From NCBI RefSeq assembly GCF_000832125.1, contig NZ_JPRK01000002.1:124001-188000 (forward strand): DNA of 64,000 nt. The letters run 5' to 3'. The position numbers were made by a program, and so were the translations under genes. The stretch comes from Flavobacterium hibernum. Lineage in GTDB: Bacteria > Bacteroidota > Bacteroidia > Flavobacteriales > Flavobacteriaceae. This document shows positions 1-7,491 of the stretch, piece by piece (the first letter of the stretch is position 1; each line of letters starts with the position of its first letter). The notes beneath the pieces were generated by a model that saw nothing but the letters and a program-made list of their open reading frames with translations, was not told the DNA's origin and did no database searches.

Positions 1-2
1 AT

Positions 3-1640
3 ATGGTGAAGTCATTTCTTTTTTCGCTTCTTTTATGCAGTACATTGTCGTTTGCACAAGAAGTAAATATCATTCCGCAACCGGTGAAAGTGGTTAAAAA
101 TGCGGGAAATTTTGTGATTAACGCGCAAACTAGTTTAGTGGTGACCAATAAAGAAGATAATGCTACGGCGACTTTTTTAAACAGTTATTTGTCAGATTAC
201 TATGATTTTAAATTACCTGTTGCTAAAAAAGCCAGTAAGAACTACATTAAATTAGGAAGTCTTAAAAATATAGCAGGACTTAAAGGCGAAGGTTACAGTT
301 TAATATCAGATAAAAATGGTGTTGAAATTATAGGGAATTCTCCAATAGGAACTTTCTACGGAATGCAAACGCTTATTCAGTTATTGCCTGCAGAAAAAAG
401 TAATAGCCTAGCTATTGCATCAGTAACAGTAAAAGACGAACCTCGTTTTGCTTACAGAGGAGCTATGCTCGATGTTGGACGTCATTTTTTCTCAGTAGCA
501 TTCGTTAAAAAATACATCGATTATTTGGCATTGCATAAATTGAATTATTTTCATTGGCATTTAACCGAAGATCAAGGATGGAGAATTGAAATTAAAAAGT
601 ATCCAAAACTTACCGAAATTGGTTCAAAGAGAAACGGAAGTATCATAGGCAGATATCCGGGTAAAGGAAGCGATAATACACCAGAAGGTGGTTTTTATAC
701 ACAAGAAGAAGTAAAAGATATTGTAAAATATGCTTCTGACAGATTTATTACTGTAATTCCAGAAATCGAAATGCCGGGACACAGTGGTGCTGCAATTGCT
801 GCTTATCCTGAGTTAAGCTGTTTTCCTAACCAGAAAACCAATCTTCCTGATAATATGATTTCAGATAAGAGTAAACAAGAAATGGCAAACGGAAGAAATA
901 AAATTGTTCAGGAAACTTGGGGCGTACATGCAGATGTTTTTGTTCCGACTGAAAATACGTTTAAATTTCTAGAAGATGTTTTGGATGAAGTAATTGCTTT
1001 ATTTCCGTCAAAATACATTCACATTGGAGGAGATGAAGCTCCAAAAGATGCTTGGAAAAAAAGTGAATTTTGCCAAAAAATGATAAAAGAAAAAGGCTTA
1101 AAAGATGAGCACGGTCTGCAAAGTTATTTTATTCAAAGAATAGAAAAATATGTGAATGGAAAAGGAAGAACCATAATAGGCTGGGATGAAATTTTAGAAG
1201 GAGGTTTGGCACCAAATGCAATCGTAATGAGCTGGCAGGGAGAAGCGGGTGGAATTGCTGCTGCAAAAGAAAATCATCAGGTTATTATGACGCCGGGAAG
1301 CCACGTTTATTTAGATCATTCGCAAACCAAAAACGAAAAAGAAGTTACAATTGGTGGTTTTTTACCTTTAGAAAAAGTATACAGTTACGAGCCAATTCCT
1401 AAAGAGTTGAACGAGCAACAAGCAAAATATGTTTTAGGAGCGCAAGGAAATGTCTGGACAGAATATATGGCAAATCCTGCCAAAGTAGAGTATATGATAT
1501 TCCCGCGTTTAAGTGCTTTAAGCGAAGTATTATGGTCGCCAAAAGAGAGTAAAAATTGGACTGAGTTTCAAACAAAAATTGAAACCATGAAAAAAAGATA
1601 TACAATGTGGGGAGCCAATTATTTTAAAGAGCAATACTAG
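3..1640 (+). CDS. GH20 beta-N-acetylhexosaminidase, secreted
   Basis: This exo-enzyme removes terminal beta-linked GlcNAc or GalNAc from chitooligosaccharides or glycans (EC 3.2.1.52). Residues 1-18 form a signal peptide ending in SFAQ, so the product is periplasmic or surface-exposed. A GH20b-like N-terminal domain spans about 20-145, followed by the TIM barrel. The barrel carries the HIGGDE motif at 340-345, with the D344-E345 catalytic pair of the substrate-assisted GH20 mechanism; FHWHLTEDQGWR and EIEMPGHS are further family signatures. At 545 residues it has the normal core length with no extra C-terminal domain. The ATG lies three bases from the window edge, so a longer N-terminus cannot be excluded, but the signal peptide fits this start. 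A second GH20 follows on the same strand. Confidence 0.93.
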   Translation: MVKSFLFSLLLCSTLSFAQEVNIIPQPVKVVKNAGNFVINAQTSLVVTNKEDNATATFLNSYLSDYYDFKLPVAKKASKNYIKLGSLKNIAGLKGEGYSLISDKNGVEIIGNSPIGTFYGMQTLIQLLPAEKSNSLAIASVTVKDEPRFAYRGAMLDVGRHFFSVAFVKKYIDYLALHKLNYFHWHLTEDQGWRIEIKKYPKLTEIGSKRNGSIIGRYPGKGSDNTPEGGFYTQEEVKDIVKYASDRFITVIPEIEMPGHSGAAIAAYPELSCFPNQKTNLPDNMISDKSKQEMANGRNKIVQETWGVHADVFVPTENTFKFLEDVLDEVIALFPSKYIHIGGDEAPKDAWKKSEFCQKMIKEKGLKDEHGLQSYFIQRIEKYVNGKGRTIIGWDEILEGGLAPNAIVMSWQGEAGGIAAAKENHQVIMTPGSHVYLDHSQTKNEKEVTIGGFLPLEKVYSYEPIPKELNEQQAKYVLGAQGNVWTEYMANPAKVEYMIFPRLSALSEVLWSPKESKNWTEFQTKIETMKKRYTMWGANYFKEQY

Positions 1641-1652
1641 CGTTAAATAAAG

Positions 1653-1684
1653 AAAAGACAGCTCAATTTAGGTTGTCTTTTGTT
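1653..1684 (+). terminator. Hairpin terminator after first GH20 gene
   Basis: Perfect 8-bp arms (AAAAGACA and TGTCTTTT) lie 12 bp after the GH20 stop codon, and the right arm ends in a short T-run. This suggests that the two GH20 genes are not simply co-transcribed. Confidence 0.55.
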
Positions 1685-1699
1685 TATTTGCCTAGTTTA

Positions 1700-1797
1700 T
1701 TTCACGCAGATTCTGCAGATTAAAGCAGATTTAAACTAAGATATTATGAATAATAATCTGCACTTATCGACTTAAATCTTTTTAAATCTGCGTGAAA
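1700..1797. repeat. Inverted repeat, intergenic
   Basis: Perfect 13-bp arms TTTCACGCAGATT (1700-1712) and AATCTGCGTGAAA (1785-1797) flank about 70 bp that contains further scraps of the same GCAGATT/AAATCTGC words. It lies between the two GH20 genes. The arrangement resembles a short dispersed intergenic palindrome. No second copy of the complete element was seen in this window. Confidence 0.6.
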
Positions 1798-1874
1798 AAA
1801 AACAAAAACATAGGAAACTATGTGTTTAAATAAAATAACCACAACGCTTAACTTTTAGCTAATTATATCAAATA

Positions 1875-4202
1875 ATGAAGACCAAAAAAATAACCACAAA
1901 CTTAATTTTAGCTGTTGCATTGGTATTTTCGATGCATTTACAAGCACAAAAATCGGTTCATATAATACCAAAGCCCGTAAGTTTAGAAATCAAACAAGGC
2001 AGTTTTTCCTTTGATAATTCTACCGTTATAAAAGTAGATAAGAAAGATGCAGCAGCCGAAAAAGTAGTTCACTTTTTTAAAGAATATGTAAAACGAGTTA
2101 CAGGATTTGAATTAAACAATACCAAAACAAGCGGAAAAGAAATTGTATTTAGTATCGAAAAAATCAATGAAATTGGAGACGAAGGATATTTACTTTCTGT
2201 AAATCCTAAACAAATTCATATCAAAGCCAATACATCAAAAGGCTTGTTCTATGGTGTGCAATCTTTATTGCAAACATTGCCTTTTAGCCGTACAAATGAT
2301 TTGGTTGAAATTCCGAGCATGGAAATAAAAGATTATCCACGTTTTCAGTGGAGAGGAATGATGCTTGATGTAAGTCGTCATTTTGCTTCGCCGGAATTGG
2401 TAAAAGAATTTATCGATTTATTGGCAGCGTATAAAATGAATGTTTTTCATTGGCATTTAGTCGATGGAGCAGGGTGGCGTTTAGAAATTAAAAAATATCC
2501 AAAACTTACCCAACAAGCCGCTTGGAGAGTTGATGATTGGGGAAAATCGTGGAATTGGGCTGAAATAGAATTTAATGCCGACAGAAATAAATCGACTTAC
2601 GGTGGATATTACACTCAGGAACAAGCCAAAGAAATTGTGGCTTATGCCAAAGCAAGAAACATTACAGTTGTACCAGAAATTGAAATGCCTGGTCACTCTG
2701 AGGCTGCAATGGCGGCGTACCCGGAACTTTCGTGTAATTCTAAAAATAATTTTGCACAATCAGGAAATTTTTTAGCCAGTAAAGTCGAAAGTAATTATTG
2801 TGCAGGAAACGATCAGGCTTTTAAATTCTTGGAAGATGTACTAACAGAAGTAATGGCAATTTTCCCTTCAAAGTATATTCATATTGGAGGAGATGAAGTA
2901 GACAAAACAAGCTGGAAACATTGTGTTAAATGTCAAGCGAGAATGAAAACTGAGCAATTAAAAGATGAGAAAGAATTGCAAAGTTATTTCATTCGCAGAA
3001 TGGAAAAGTTCTTGGTTTCGAAAAACAGAAAAATGATTGGTTGGGATGAAATTCTAGAAGGCGGATTGGCTCCGGAAGCAACTGTTATGAGTTGGCGCGG
3101 TGAAGCCGGCGGAATCGAAGCGGCTAAAATGGGACATGATGTAGTTATGACTCCAGGTACTCCTTATTATTTTGACCATTATCAAGGCGATCCTGAAACA
3201 GAACCTCTTGCAATTGGAGGATTTAATACCTTGAAAAAAGTATACAATTACGACCCAATTCCCGTAGAATTAACCTCAGAGGAAGCTAAACGTGTTTTGG
3301 GCGCACAAGCCAATTTATGGACAGAATATATCACGACAGCAGAACATGTTAAATATATGATTCTGCCTCGTATGCTGGCTTTGGCAGAAGTATTGTGGTC
3401 TAAAAAAGAGCAACGCGATTGGAACAATTTTGCCGAACGTTTACAGCCACATTTAGTTGGGTTTGAGCAAAGAGGAATCCGTTATTCAAAAGGGAATTTC
3501 AAAGTAGATATAAAACCAGTTGTCGAAAACAATAAACTTTTTATTGAACTTGACACAGATCAAGTTGGTGCCCTAATTTATTATACAACAGATGGAAGTG
3601 CTCCATCAATAAGTAGTTTAAAATATGAAAAACCATTTGTGGTAAATAGTTCTATGACCGTAAAAGCAATCACAGTTTTAAACAATAAAATATTGAGTGC
3701 AAAACCTGCAGAACAATCTTTTACGTTTAATAAAGCTACGGGAAAAACAATAAGTTACACAAATGCCAGCAGCACTCATTATCGCGCTAATGGAGTTAAT
3801 ACTTTAATTGATGGTTTTAGAGGTACAAAAGACATAGGTAAACAATGGCACGGATTTAACGAAAATGATTTAATTGCCACTATAGATTTGGGAGCTAGTA
3901 CACCAATAAGCAGTATTACTTTGGGCTGTATTCAAAATTGGAGCCAATGGATATTTTTGCCACAATATGTAAAATTCGAAATATCGCAAGATGGTATCAC
4001 TTTTAAAGAAGTAAAAACAGTAACAAATGCTATTGCAGCCTCTGAAAAAGACATTCAAATAAAAGACTTTACGGCTCAGTTTGCAGAGCAAAAAGCGAAG
4101 TTTGTGCGCGTTACAGCCAAGAATTTAGGTCAGTGTCCAAAAGGTCATCCGGGAGAAGGACAATCGGCGTGGTTATTTGTGGACGAGATTATGGTTGAAT
4201 AA
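1875..4202 (+). CDS. GH20 beta-N-acetylhexosaminidase with C-terminal F5/8-type domain
   Basis: This is the second secreted hexosaminidase, related to its upstream neighbour but 230 residues longer. A signal peptide covers about residues 1-24 (ending LQAQ). The GH20 barrel has HIGGDE at 336-341 with the D340-E341 catalytic dyad, plus FHWHLVDGAGWR and EIEMPGHSEA. After the barrel (about 525) comes a chitobiase C-terminal/Fn3-like segment containing YYTTDGSAPS. About residues 640-775 look like an F5/8 type C (CBM32-like, discoidin) carbohydrate-binding fold. The extra domains suggest binding to polymer or cell-surface glycan rather than only free oligosaccharides. The tandem pair probably arose by duplication and then diverged in targeting. 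Confidence 0.93.
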   Translation: MKTKKITTNLILAVALVFSMHLQAQKSVHIIPKPVSLEIKQGSFSFDNSTVIKVDKKDAAAEKVVHFFKEYVKRVTGFELNNTKTSGKEIVFSIEKINEIGDEGYLLSVNPKQIHIKANTSKGLFYGVQSLLQTLPFSRTNDLVEIPSMEIKDYPRFQWRGMMLDVSRHFASPELVKEFIDLLAAYKMNVFHWHLVDGAGWRLEIKKYPKLTQQAAWRVDDWGKSWNWAEIEFNADRNKSTYGGYYTQEQAKEIVAYAKARNITVVPEIEMPGHSEAAMAAYPELSCNSKNNFAQSGNFLASKVESNYCAGNDQAFKFLEDVLTEVMAIFPSKYIHIGGDEVDKTSWKHCVKCQARMKTEQLKDEKELQSYFIRRMEKFLVSKNRKMIGWDEILEGGLAPEATVMSWRGEAGGIEAAKMGHDVVMTPGTPYYFDHYQGDPETEPLAIGGFNTLKKVYNYDPIPVELTSEEAKRVLGAQANLWTEYITTAEHVKYMILPRMLALAEVLWSKKEQRDWNNFAERLQPHLVGFEQRGIRYSKGNFKVDIKPVVENNKLFIELDTDQVGALIYYTTDGSAPSISSLKYEKPFVVNSSMTVKAITVLNNKILSAKPAEQSFTFNKATGKTISYTNASSTHYRANGVNTLIDGFRGTKDIGKQWHGFNENDLIATIDLGASTPISSITLGCIQNWSQWIFLPQYVKFEISQDGITFKEVKTVTNAIAASEKDIQIKDFTAQFAEQKAKFVRVTAKNLGQCPKGHPGEGQSAWLFVDEIMVE

Positions 4203-4223
4203 TTATTTCAAATTTTACTTTAT

Positions 4224-4264
4224 ATAAACAATAAACCTCGCAATTTGCGAGGTTTATTGTTTAT
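4224..4264. terminator. Strong bidirectional terminator
   Basis: Perfect 19-bp arms (4224-4242 and 4246-4264) are separated by a 3-base loop. The centre is CCTCGCA/TGCGAGG and the outer parts are A/T-rich, giving U-tracts in both directions. It lies between the plus-strand GH20 gene and the convergent minus-strand immunity genes. Confidence 0.85.
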
Positions 4265-4322
4265 ATTCTTTATGCGATTACTGTTATTACAAAATTAAAG
4301 CATACTTGTTTTCTATAAAAGT

Positions 4323-4499
4323 ACCCGATAGCGTGGATTTGCAATCCTTGCCCGCAACAGTAAGACACAAAACAAATCATTACAACAAAAGTCACGCAAA
4401 TTAATGCGCTTTTTTTTTTACAAGGAAAACAAACCAATCTTTGCGTGCACGGATTGCAAATCCGCGCTATCGTTTCGGAGGTAAATCCGCGCGATCGGG
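4323..4499. repeat. Hairpin repeat, copy 1 of 3 (REP/MITE-like)
   Basis: A ~177-bp element begins ACCCGATAGCG and ends GCGCGATCGGG. The region near the left end (GATAGCGTGGATTTGC) is complementary to an inner right block (GCAAATCCGCGCTATC at about 4455-4471), so about 30 bp on each side can pair around an ~80-bp loop. The very end again reads as an imperfect inverted copy of the start. It ends 4 bp from the stop codon of the minus-strand gene at 4504. The same element recurs at 5128 and 8258 in the same orientation. No ORF or transposase is inside. Its pattern fits a non-autonomous element such as those moved by REP-associated tyrosine transposases, but that family assignment is inference. 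Confidence 0.8.
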
Positions 4500-4503
4500 A
4501 TAA

Positions 4504-5001
4504 TTATAAAATTTGGACATTTGGATTTGAAATGGGCTGGTAGCCGATGAAATTTACATTTCCTAATACATTCGGATAGGCGTCGTTTAGTAAATCAATA
4601 AATAAATTTAATAGATTTACTAAACTTGTTGTTTTTACAGGGATTGACCAATTCATCAATTTAAATGACGGATCATTTTTAGCATTTTCAAATTCATTAA
4701 GACTAACAACTGAAATTTCATTTCCTAAAGATTGAATTAATATTTTAGCTTGGTTAAATATTTCAATTATTGTTGCTTTGTCTGTATCGTCGGATATATC
4801 ATCAAATACTATACTTACAAAACTTAAGCATTCTCCTGTTCTATTTAGATCAAAATCAATATACATATCTTGAATTTCTTTAGAATATGTATGTAGTCCA
4901 TTTGCTTCAAAAACTTGGCAAATATATTGACTTACCAATTGAATAAAATTTGGATTAATCCAAAAAGACTTATCTTTTCTCTTTATTAGCACTTCACTCA
5001 T
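4504..5001 (-). CDS. Hypothetical protein, candidate immunity protein
   Basis: A 165-residue soluble, acidic protein with no signal peptide or membrane segment; I do not recognise its family. The context gives the clue. It starts 10 bp after the stop codon of a truncated reading frame (5012-5128), the usual spacing of an immunity gene behind its toxin, and it sits in a row of similar tail-plus-small-gene pairs. A hairpin repeat ends 4 bp beyond its stop codon. An immunity role is inferred from position only. The start ATG at 5001 is supported by the adjacent upstream stop. Confidence 0.65.
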   Translation of the reverse strand: MSEVLIKRKDKSFWINPNFIQLVSQYICQVFEANGLHTYSKEIQDMYIDFDLNRTGECLSFVSIVFDDISDDTDKATIIEIFNQAKILIQSLGNEISVVSLNEFENAKNDPSFKLMNWSIPVKTTSLVNLLNLFIDLLNDAYPNVLGNVNFIGYQPISNPNVQIL

Positions 5002-5011
5002 TATTATAGTT

Positions 5012-5128
5012 TTATTCGTTAATTAGTATAAAATAATTTGGGTTATTCCTTAAGTTTTTATAAAAATAATTAGGGTCGTTTAATTTGTTTAAAATTAAAT
5101 TCTTAATTATAGGGTCTTTATCTAAATA
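5012..5128 (-). pseudogene. Truncated toxin C-terminal tail (remnant)
   Basis: This is an open frame with no start codon of its own. It begins exactly at the left edge of hairpin repeat copy 2 and reads YLDKDPIIKN at its start and NYFILINE at its end, then a TAA 10 bp before the 165-residue gene. It looks like the last 39 codons of a larger protein whose body was lost at the repeat boundary. By analogy with the neighbouring pairs it is probably a polymorphic-toxin C-terminus. Confidence 0.45.
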
Positions 5129-5306
5129 CCCAGATAGCGCGGATTTGTAATCTGTGCCCGCAACAGTAGGACACAAAAGAAATCATTAAAACATAAGTTA
5201 CACGAATTAATATGCTTTTTTATATTTACAAAACGAACAAACCAATCTTTGCGGGCACGGATTGTAAATCCGCGCTATCGTTGCTGAGATATATCTGTGC
5301 GATCGG
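5128..5306. repeat. Hairpin repeat, copy 2 of 3 (REP/MITE-like)
   Basis: A ~179-bp copy, close to copy 3 and more diverged from copy 1. GATAGCGCGGATTTGTAAT near the left end pairs with ATTGTAAATCCGCGCTATC at about 5261-5279, and GTGCCCGCA pairs with TGCGGGCAC. Its left edge coincides with the truncation point of the toxin tail at 5012-5128. Its right part supplies the last codons of the short frame at 5226-5453. Confidence 0.8.
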
Positions 5307-5453
5307 ATGTTTTCGTTTTCTGGTAAAATCTTTTTGATTCACTTTATAATCTGATATTATTTTTTCACTAAAAATCTCTTCTCGCAATTTTTTAATTATC
5401 AAAATTGAATTTTTTGCCATATCTAAATCTGTAAAATTACAGAACAAATACAA
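5226..5453 (-). pseudogene. Short ORF truncated by hairpin repeat
   Basis: The frame could start at 5453 or, more naturally, at the internal ATG at 5420 (MAKNSILIIKKLREEIF). About 38 residues after that ATG it enters hairpin repeat copy 2 and ends with repeat-encoded ADLQSVPAKIG. The first part looks like a genuine small basic protein or the start of a longer gene; the rest is translated repeat. It is probably a gene cut off by the repeat. Function is unknown. Confidence 0.35.
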
Positions 5454-5530
5454 GAAAAATAATACAATTAAATTAATCTAAAACACCTTAAAACGCCTAA
5501 AATAAATCGATTAACGCCTTAACTTAATGA

Positions 5531-5552
5531 CATTGCGCTCGCGCCAGCGGGG
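5531..5552. repeat. GC-rich short repeat, copy A
   Basis: The core CGCTCGCGCCAGCGGGG stands out in AT-rich surroundings and recurs with one change at about 6182-6197. It lies 8 bp beyond the 3' end of the SUKH-type immunity gene at 5561. It may be a recombination scar or the end of another dispersed element. Confidence 0.55.
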
Positions 5553-5560
5553 TATTTTCT

Positions 5561-6037
5561 TTAAAAAGGATTTTCTCCTCTTTTTATCCGTTCAATACCA
5601 TTATCGACTAGATTCTTTATTGTCAAATTACTTAAGCGACTAATCCAGCTATCATTATTACTGTAAGGGTGTGCTTCATAAATTGCTGGATTGTAACCAT
5701 CATCTAAGTAAATAAATAAAAATTGACTTCCTCCATATACATCAAAAGCATAAAATGGTCGTGAAATTGTTCTTTTGTTTTCTAACATATCTTCCCTAAC
5801 CCACTCTTGCAATTCTTGCTGAGTTTCATTTATTCCATAATCACAAACATAACAATCATTACCAGCTAAAAACAGTAATTCTTTTAGAACTTTTGGAAAT
5901 GGGTTACCACTATTGTAAAGTTGTTCTAAATGCTCAATTTCTTCGATAGAAATTGGCTGAATAGTAGCTTTGTAATCTTTGTCATATGGATATGCGGAAG
6001 GATTGTCTCTTAAATATTTTAAAAAGTTTATTTCCAT
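5561..6037 (-). CDS. SMI1/KNR4 (SUKH) family immunity protein
   Basis: A 158-residue cytosolic protein with SUKH-superfamily features: an N-terminal helix pair with PISIEEIEHLEQLY, then FPKVLKELLFLAGN, and a later beta-rich half including FYAFDVYGGSQFLFIYLDDG. SUKH proteins typically neutralise nuclease or other toxins of contact-dependent or type VI-like systems by binding them. The start codon is 2 bp after the TAA of a toxin-tail fragment (6040-6114), matching toxin-immunity spacing. A GC-rich repeat follows its 3' end. No full-length toxin is present, so this is an orphan immunity gene. The SUKH call is by pattern and moderately confident. Confidence 0.7.
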   Translation of the reverse strand: MEINFLKYLRDNPSAYPYDKDYKATIQPISIEEIEHLEQLYNSGNPFPKVLKELLFLAGNDCYVCDYGINETQQELQEWVREDMLENKRTISRPFYAFDVYGGSQFLFIYLDDGYNPAIYEAHPYSNNDSWISRLSNLTIKNLVDNGIERIKRGENPF

Positions 6038-6039
6038 AT

Positions 6040-6114
6040 TTATTGTTTTATTAATTCTTTGACAACGGGCATCATTTTTGCTTTTTTATGAGCAATAAAT
6101 TTAATTTCTAATCT
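6040..6114 (-). pseudogene. Toxin tail remnant before SUKH immunity gene
   Basis: A 24-codon frame reads RLEIKFIAHKKAKMMPVV and continues to a TAA 2 bp before the SUKH gene. The stretch encoding LEIKFIAHKK is repeated almost base for base at about 7171-7200 in the neighbouring toxin remnant, 1.1 kb away. The two toxin cassettes therefore shared sequence at this point. An in-frame TAG closes it upstream. Confidence 0.5.
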
Positions 6115-6159
6115 CTAAAACCTTTATAAATTAGATAGATAATTTTTAGAACAAAAACA

Positions 6160-6199
6160 ACTTTGCGTTCACGAGCGAGACGCTTGCGCCAGCGGGGCT
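6160..6199. repeat. GC-rich short repeat, copy B
   Basis: Contains CGCTTGCGCCAGCGGGG at about 6181-6197, one base different from the repeat at 5536-5552, preceded by GCGTTCACGAGCGAGA. It lies between the SUKH cassette and the 3' end of the gene at 6234. Its position relative to the immunity gene matches copy A. Confidence 0.55.
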
Positions 6200-6233
6200 A
6201 AACACTGTGCAAGATATACCTAAGATTTCTTAA

Positions 6234-6872
6234 TTAGTTTCTTCTTTCATCATCTAAATAAATCTTATAACCTAAACAAAAAATATCTACTAGAGATGCT
6301 TTTGTAACTTCAATTGTTGCAAAGTATAATTGATCAATCAATTGTATTTCAGATACAAAGAAATTAGTCTTATAGTTGAAATTATATTCAGCTACTGAAG
6401 TTTCGATTGAAGTGGGATCATCTATATCAATTGTAAATTGTTTTTGGTTATCAATTATTTTGTTTGATTCAGATGAAACATTTAAATTTTTAATCTTTCT
6501 TATGAAATTATCAAAATAATCTTTAGGAAAATTGATCAACTTTTTTTTATCATCCTTGTTCAGTTCTATTTTTTCATTATCAGTTCCTAAAAAAAATGGA
6601 ATACCTGTGAAATTATTAATGCTTGATCTTTCATTTATTCTTTTTTCAATATCCTCATTCCAATGAAAAGCAGAAAAACATAAACCACCTCCTAATGAAT
6701 AAATTCCTTTATAATCTAAATCATCAATATTAAGTTCGTAATTTTCCTGATTATTAGTAAAAGATTTTTGTAATGAATAGGATAAATTATATAATCTGTT
6801 TTTTATTTCTAGTCTATAATTGAAAGGTTCATATATTAGACTGTCAAAAATAATTTTAAAACTTTTACTCAT
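6234..6872 (-). CDS. Hypothetical immunity protein paired with deaminase toxin remnant
   Basis: A 212-residue cytosolic protein with no recognised family. It is rich in Asn, Lys and Ile and has a central YSLGGGLCFSAFHWN segment. Its ATG lies 6 bp after the stop of a frame ending in a deaminase-like zinc motif (6879-7300). In polymorphic toxin loci the gene directly behind the toxin domain is the cognate immunity gene, so this is the best guess for function. The gene is intact although the toxin is broken, as expected when immunity is still useful against kin carrying the toxin. Confidence 0.6.
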   Translation of the reverse strand: MSKSFKIIFDSLIYEPFNYRLEIKNRLYNLSYSLQKSFTNNQENYELNIDDLDYKGIYSLGGGLCFSAFHWNEDIEKRINERSSINNFTGIPFFLGTDNEKIELNKDDKKKLINFPKDYFDNFIRKIKNLNVSSESNKIIDNQKQFTIDIDDPTSIETSVAEYNFNYKTNFFVSEIQLIDQLYFATIEVTKASLVDIFCLGYKIYLDDERRN

Positions 6873-6878
6873 AATTAA

Positions 6879-7300
6879 TTATATTTTAGTTGCGTCAATT
6901 AGAACAATATTAATTTTTGGAAACATTTTATTAAATTGTACAACAATACCTTGACAAGATGTACAATATGCATTTTCAGATATTATCTTTAATGTGCCTT
7001 CATAGTGAAGAAATTGGTCAGTGATTTTTGCATTAGGTTCTAAAGATAAAGCAAGTTTATTTAACATTCTAAATTCCGAATCAGTGTTTCTAGTCCATTT
7101 TACATCTAAAGGCGTAAAAATATATGGCTCTGTGTTTGCAATTTCTGATTTAATACTTCTAAATATTCTGGTTTTTTATGAGCAATAAATTTAATTTCTA
7201 AAATCTTATTTTCTGAATTGGCATATATTTTGGCAGGCTTGTAAAAATTTTTGCCCCTGTTGTCACGGGCGTATCGCTCTTGCATATGCCATAATATCAA
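6879..7300 (-). pseudogene. Frameshifted deaminase-type toxin C-terminus
   Basis: Two overlapping minus-strand frames make up a toxin remnant. The downstream frame is open from about 7173 to 6879 and contains WTRNTDSEFRML, then ENAYCTSCQG and a QFNKMFPKINIVL tail. The D-S-E element plus CxxC matches the zinc site of cytidine-deaminase-fold toxins, with Asp where His or Cys is more usual. The upstream frame (7300 to about 7172) encodes NKILEIKFIAHKK and is out of register by one base at an A6 run. No start codon or delivery domain precedes it; an in-frame stop lies just upstream of 7300. I infer a decayed, displaced toxin module; the deaminase call rests on motif spacing only. Confidence 0.6.
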
Positions 7301-7418
7301 TTAGATAATGTTGAGTTTTTTTCAAGAAGTGATAGGGGGAACTTATGAATTTTAGTTTCCTGAATTATTGAAATATATTTTTTTGGAGTTTAAGAGATTT
7401 GCTTTTCTCTTTTAATTT

Positions 7419-7457
7419 AACAACAACTCAAAGATCTTTTTTCTTTGAGTTGTTGTT
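7419..7457 (-). terminator. Hairpin after 7492 gene
   Basis: Perfect 15-bp arms AACAACAACTCAAAG (7419-7433) and CTTTGAGTTGTTGTT (7443-7457) with a 9-base loop lie downstream of the minus-strand gene ending at 7492. The A/T flanks are weak U-tracts, but the stem is long. Confidence 0.65.
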
Positions 7458-7491
7458 ATGTAAATCTATTTTAGGAACGAGACAACAATTG

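Noticed and set aside
7106..7300. A stand-alone 64-residue protein.
   Set aside because: It starts at a TTG directly after an in-frame stop and runs out of register with the deaminase-like frame; it is better explained as part of one broken toxin gene.
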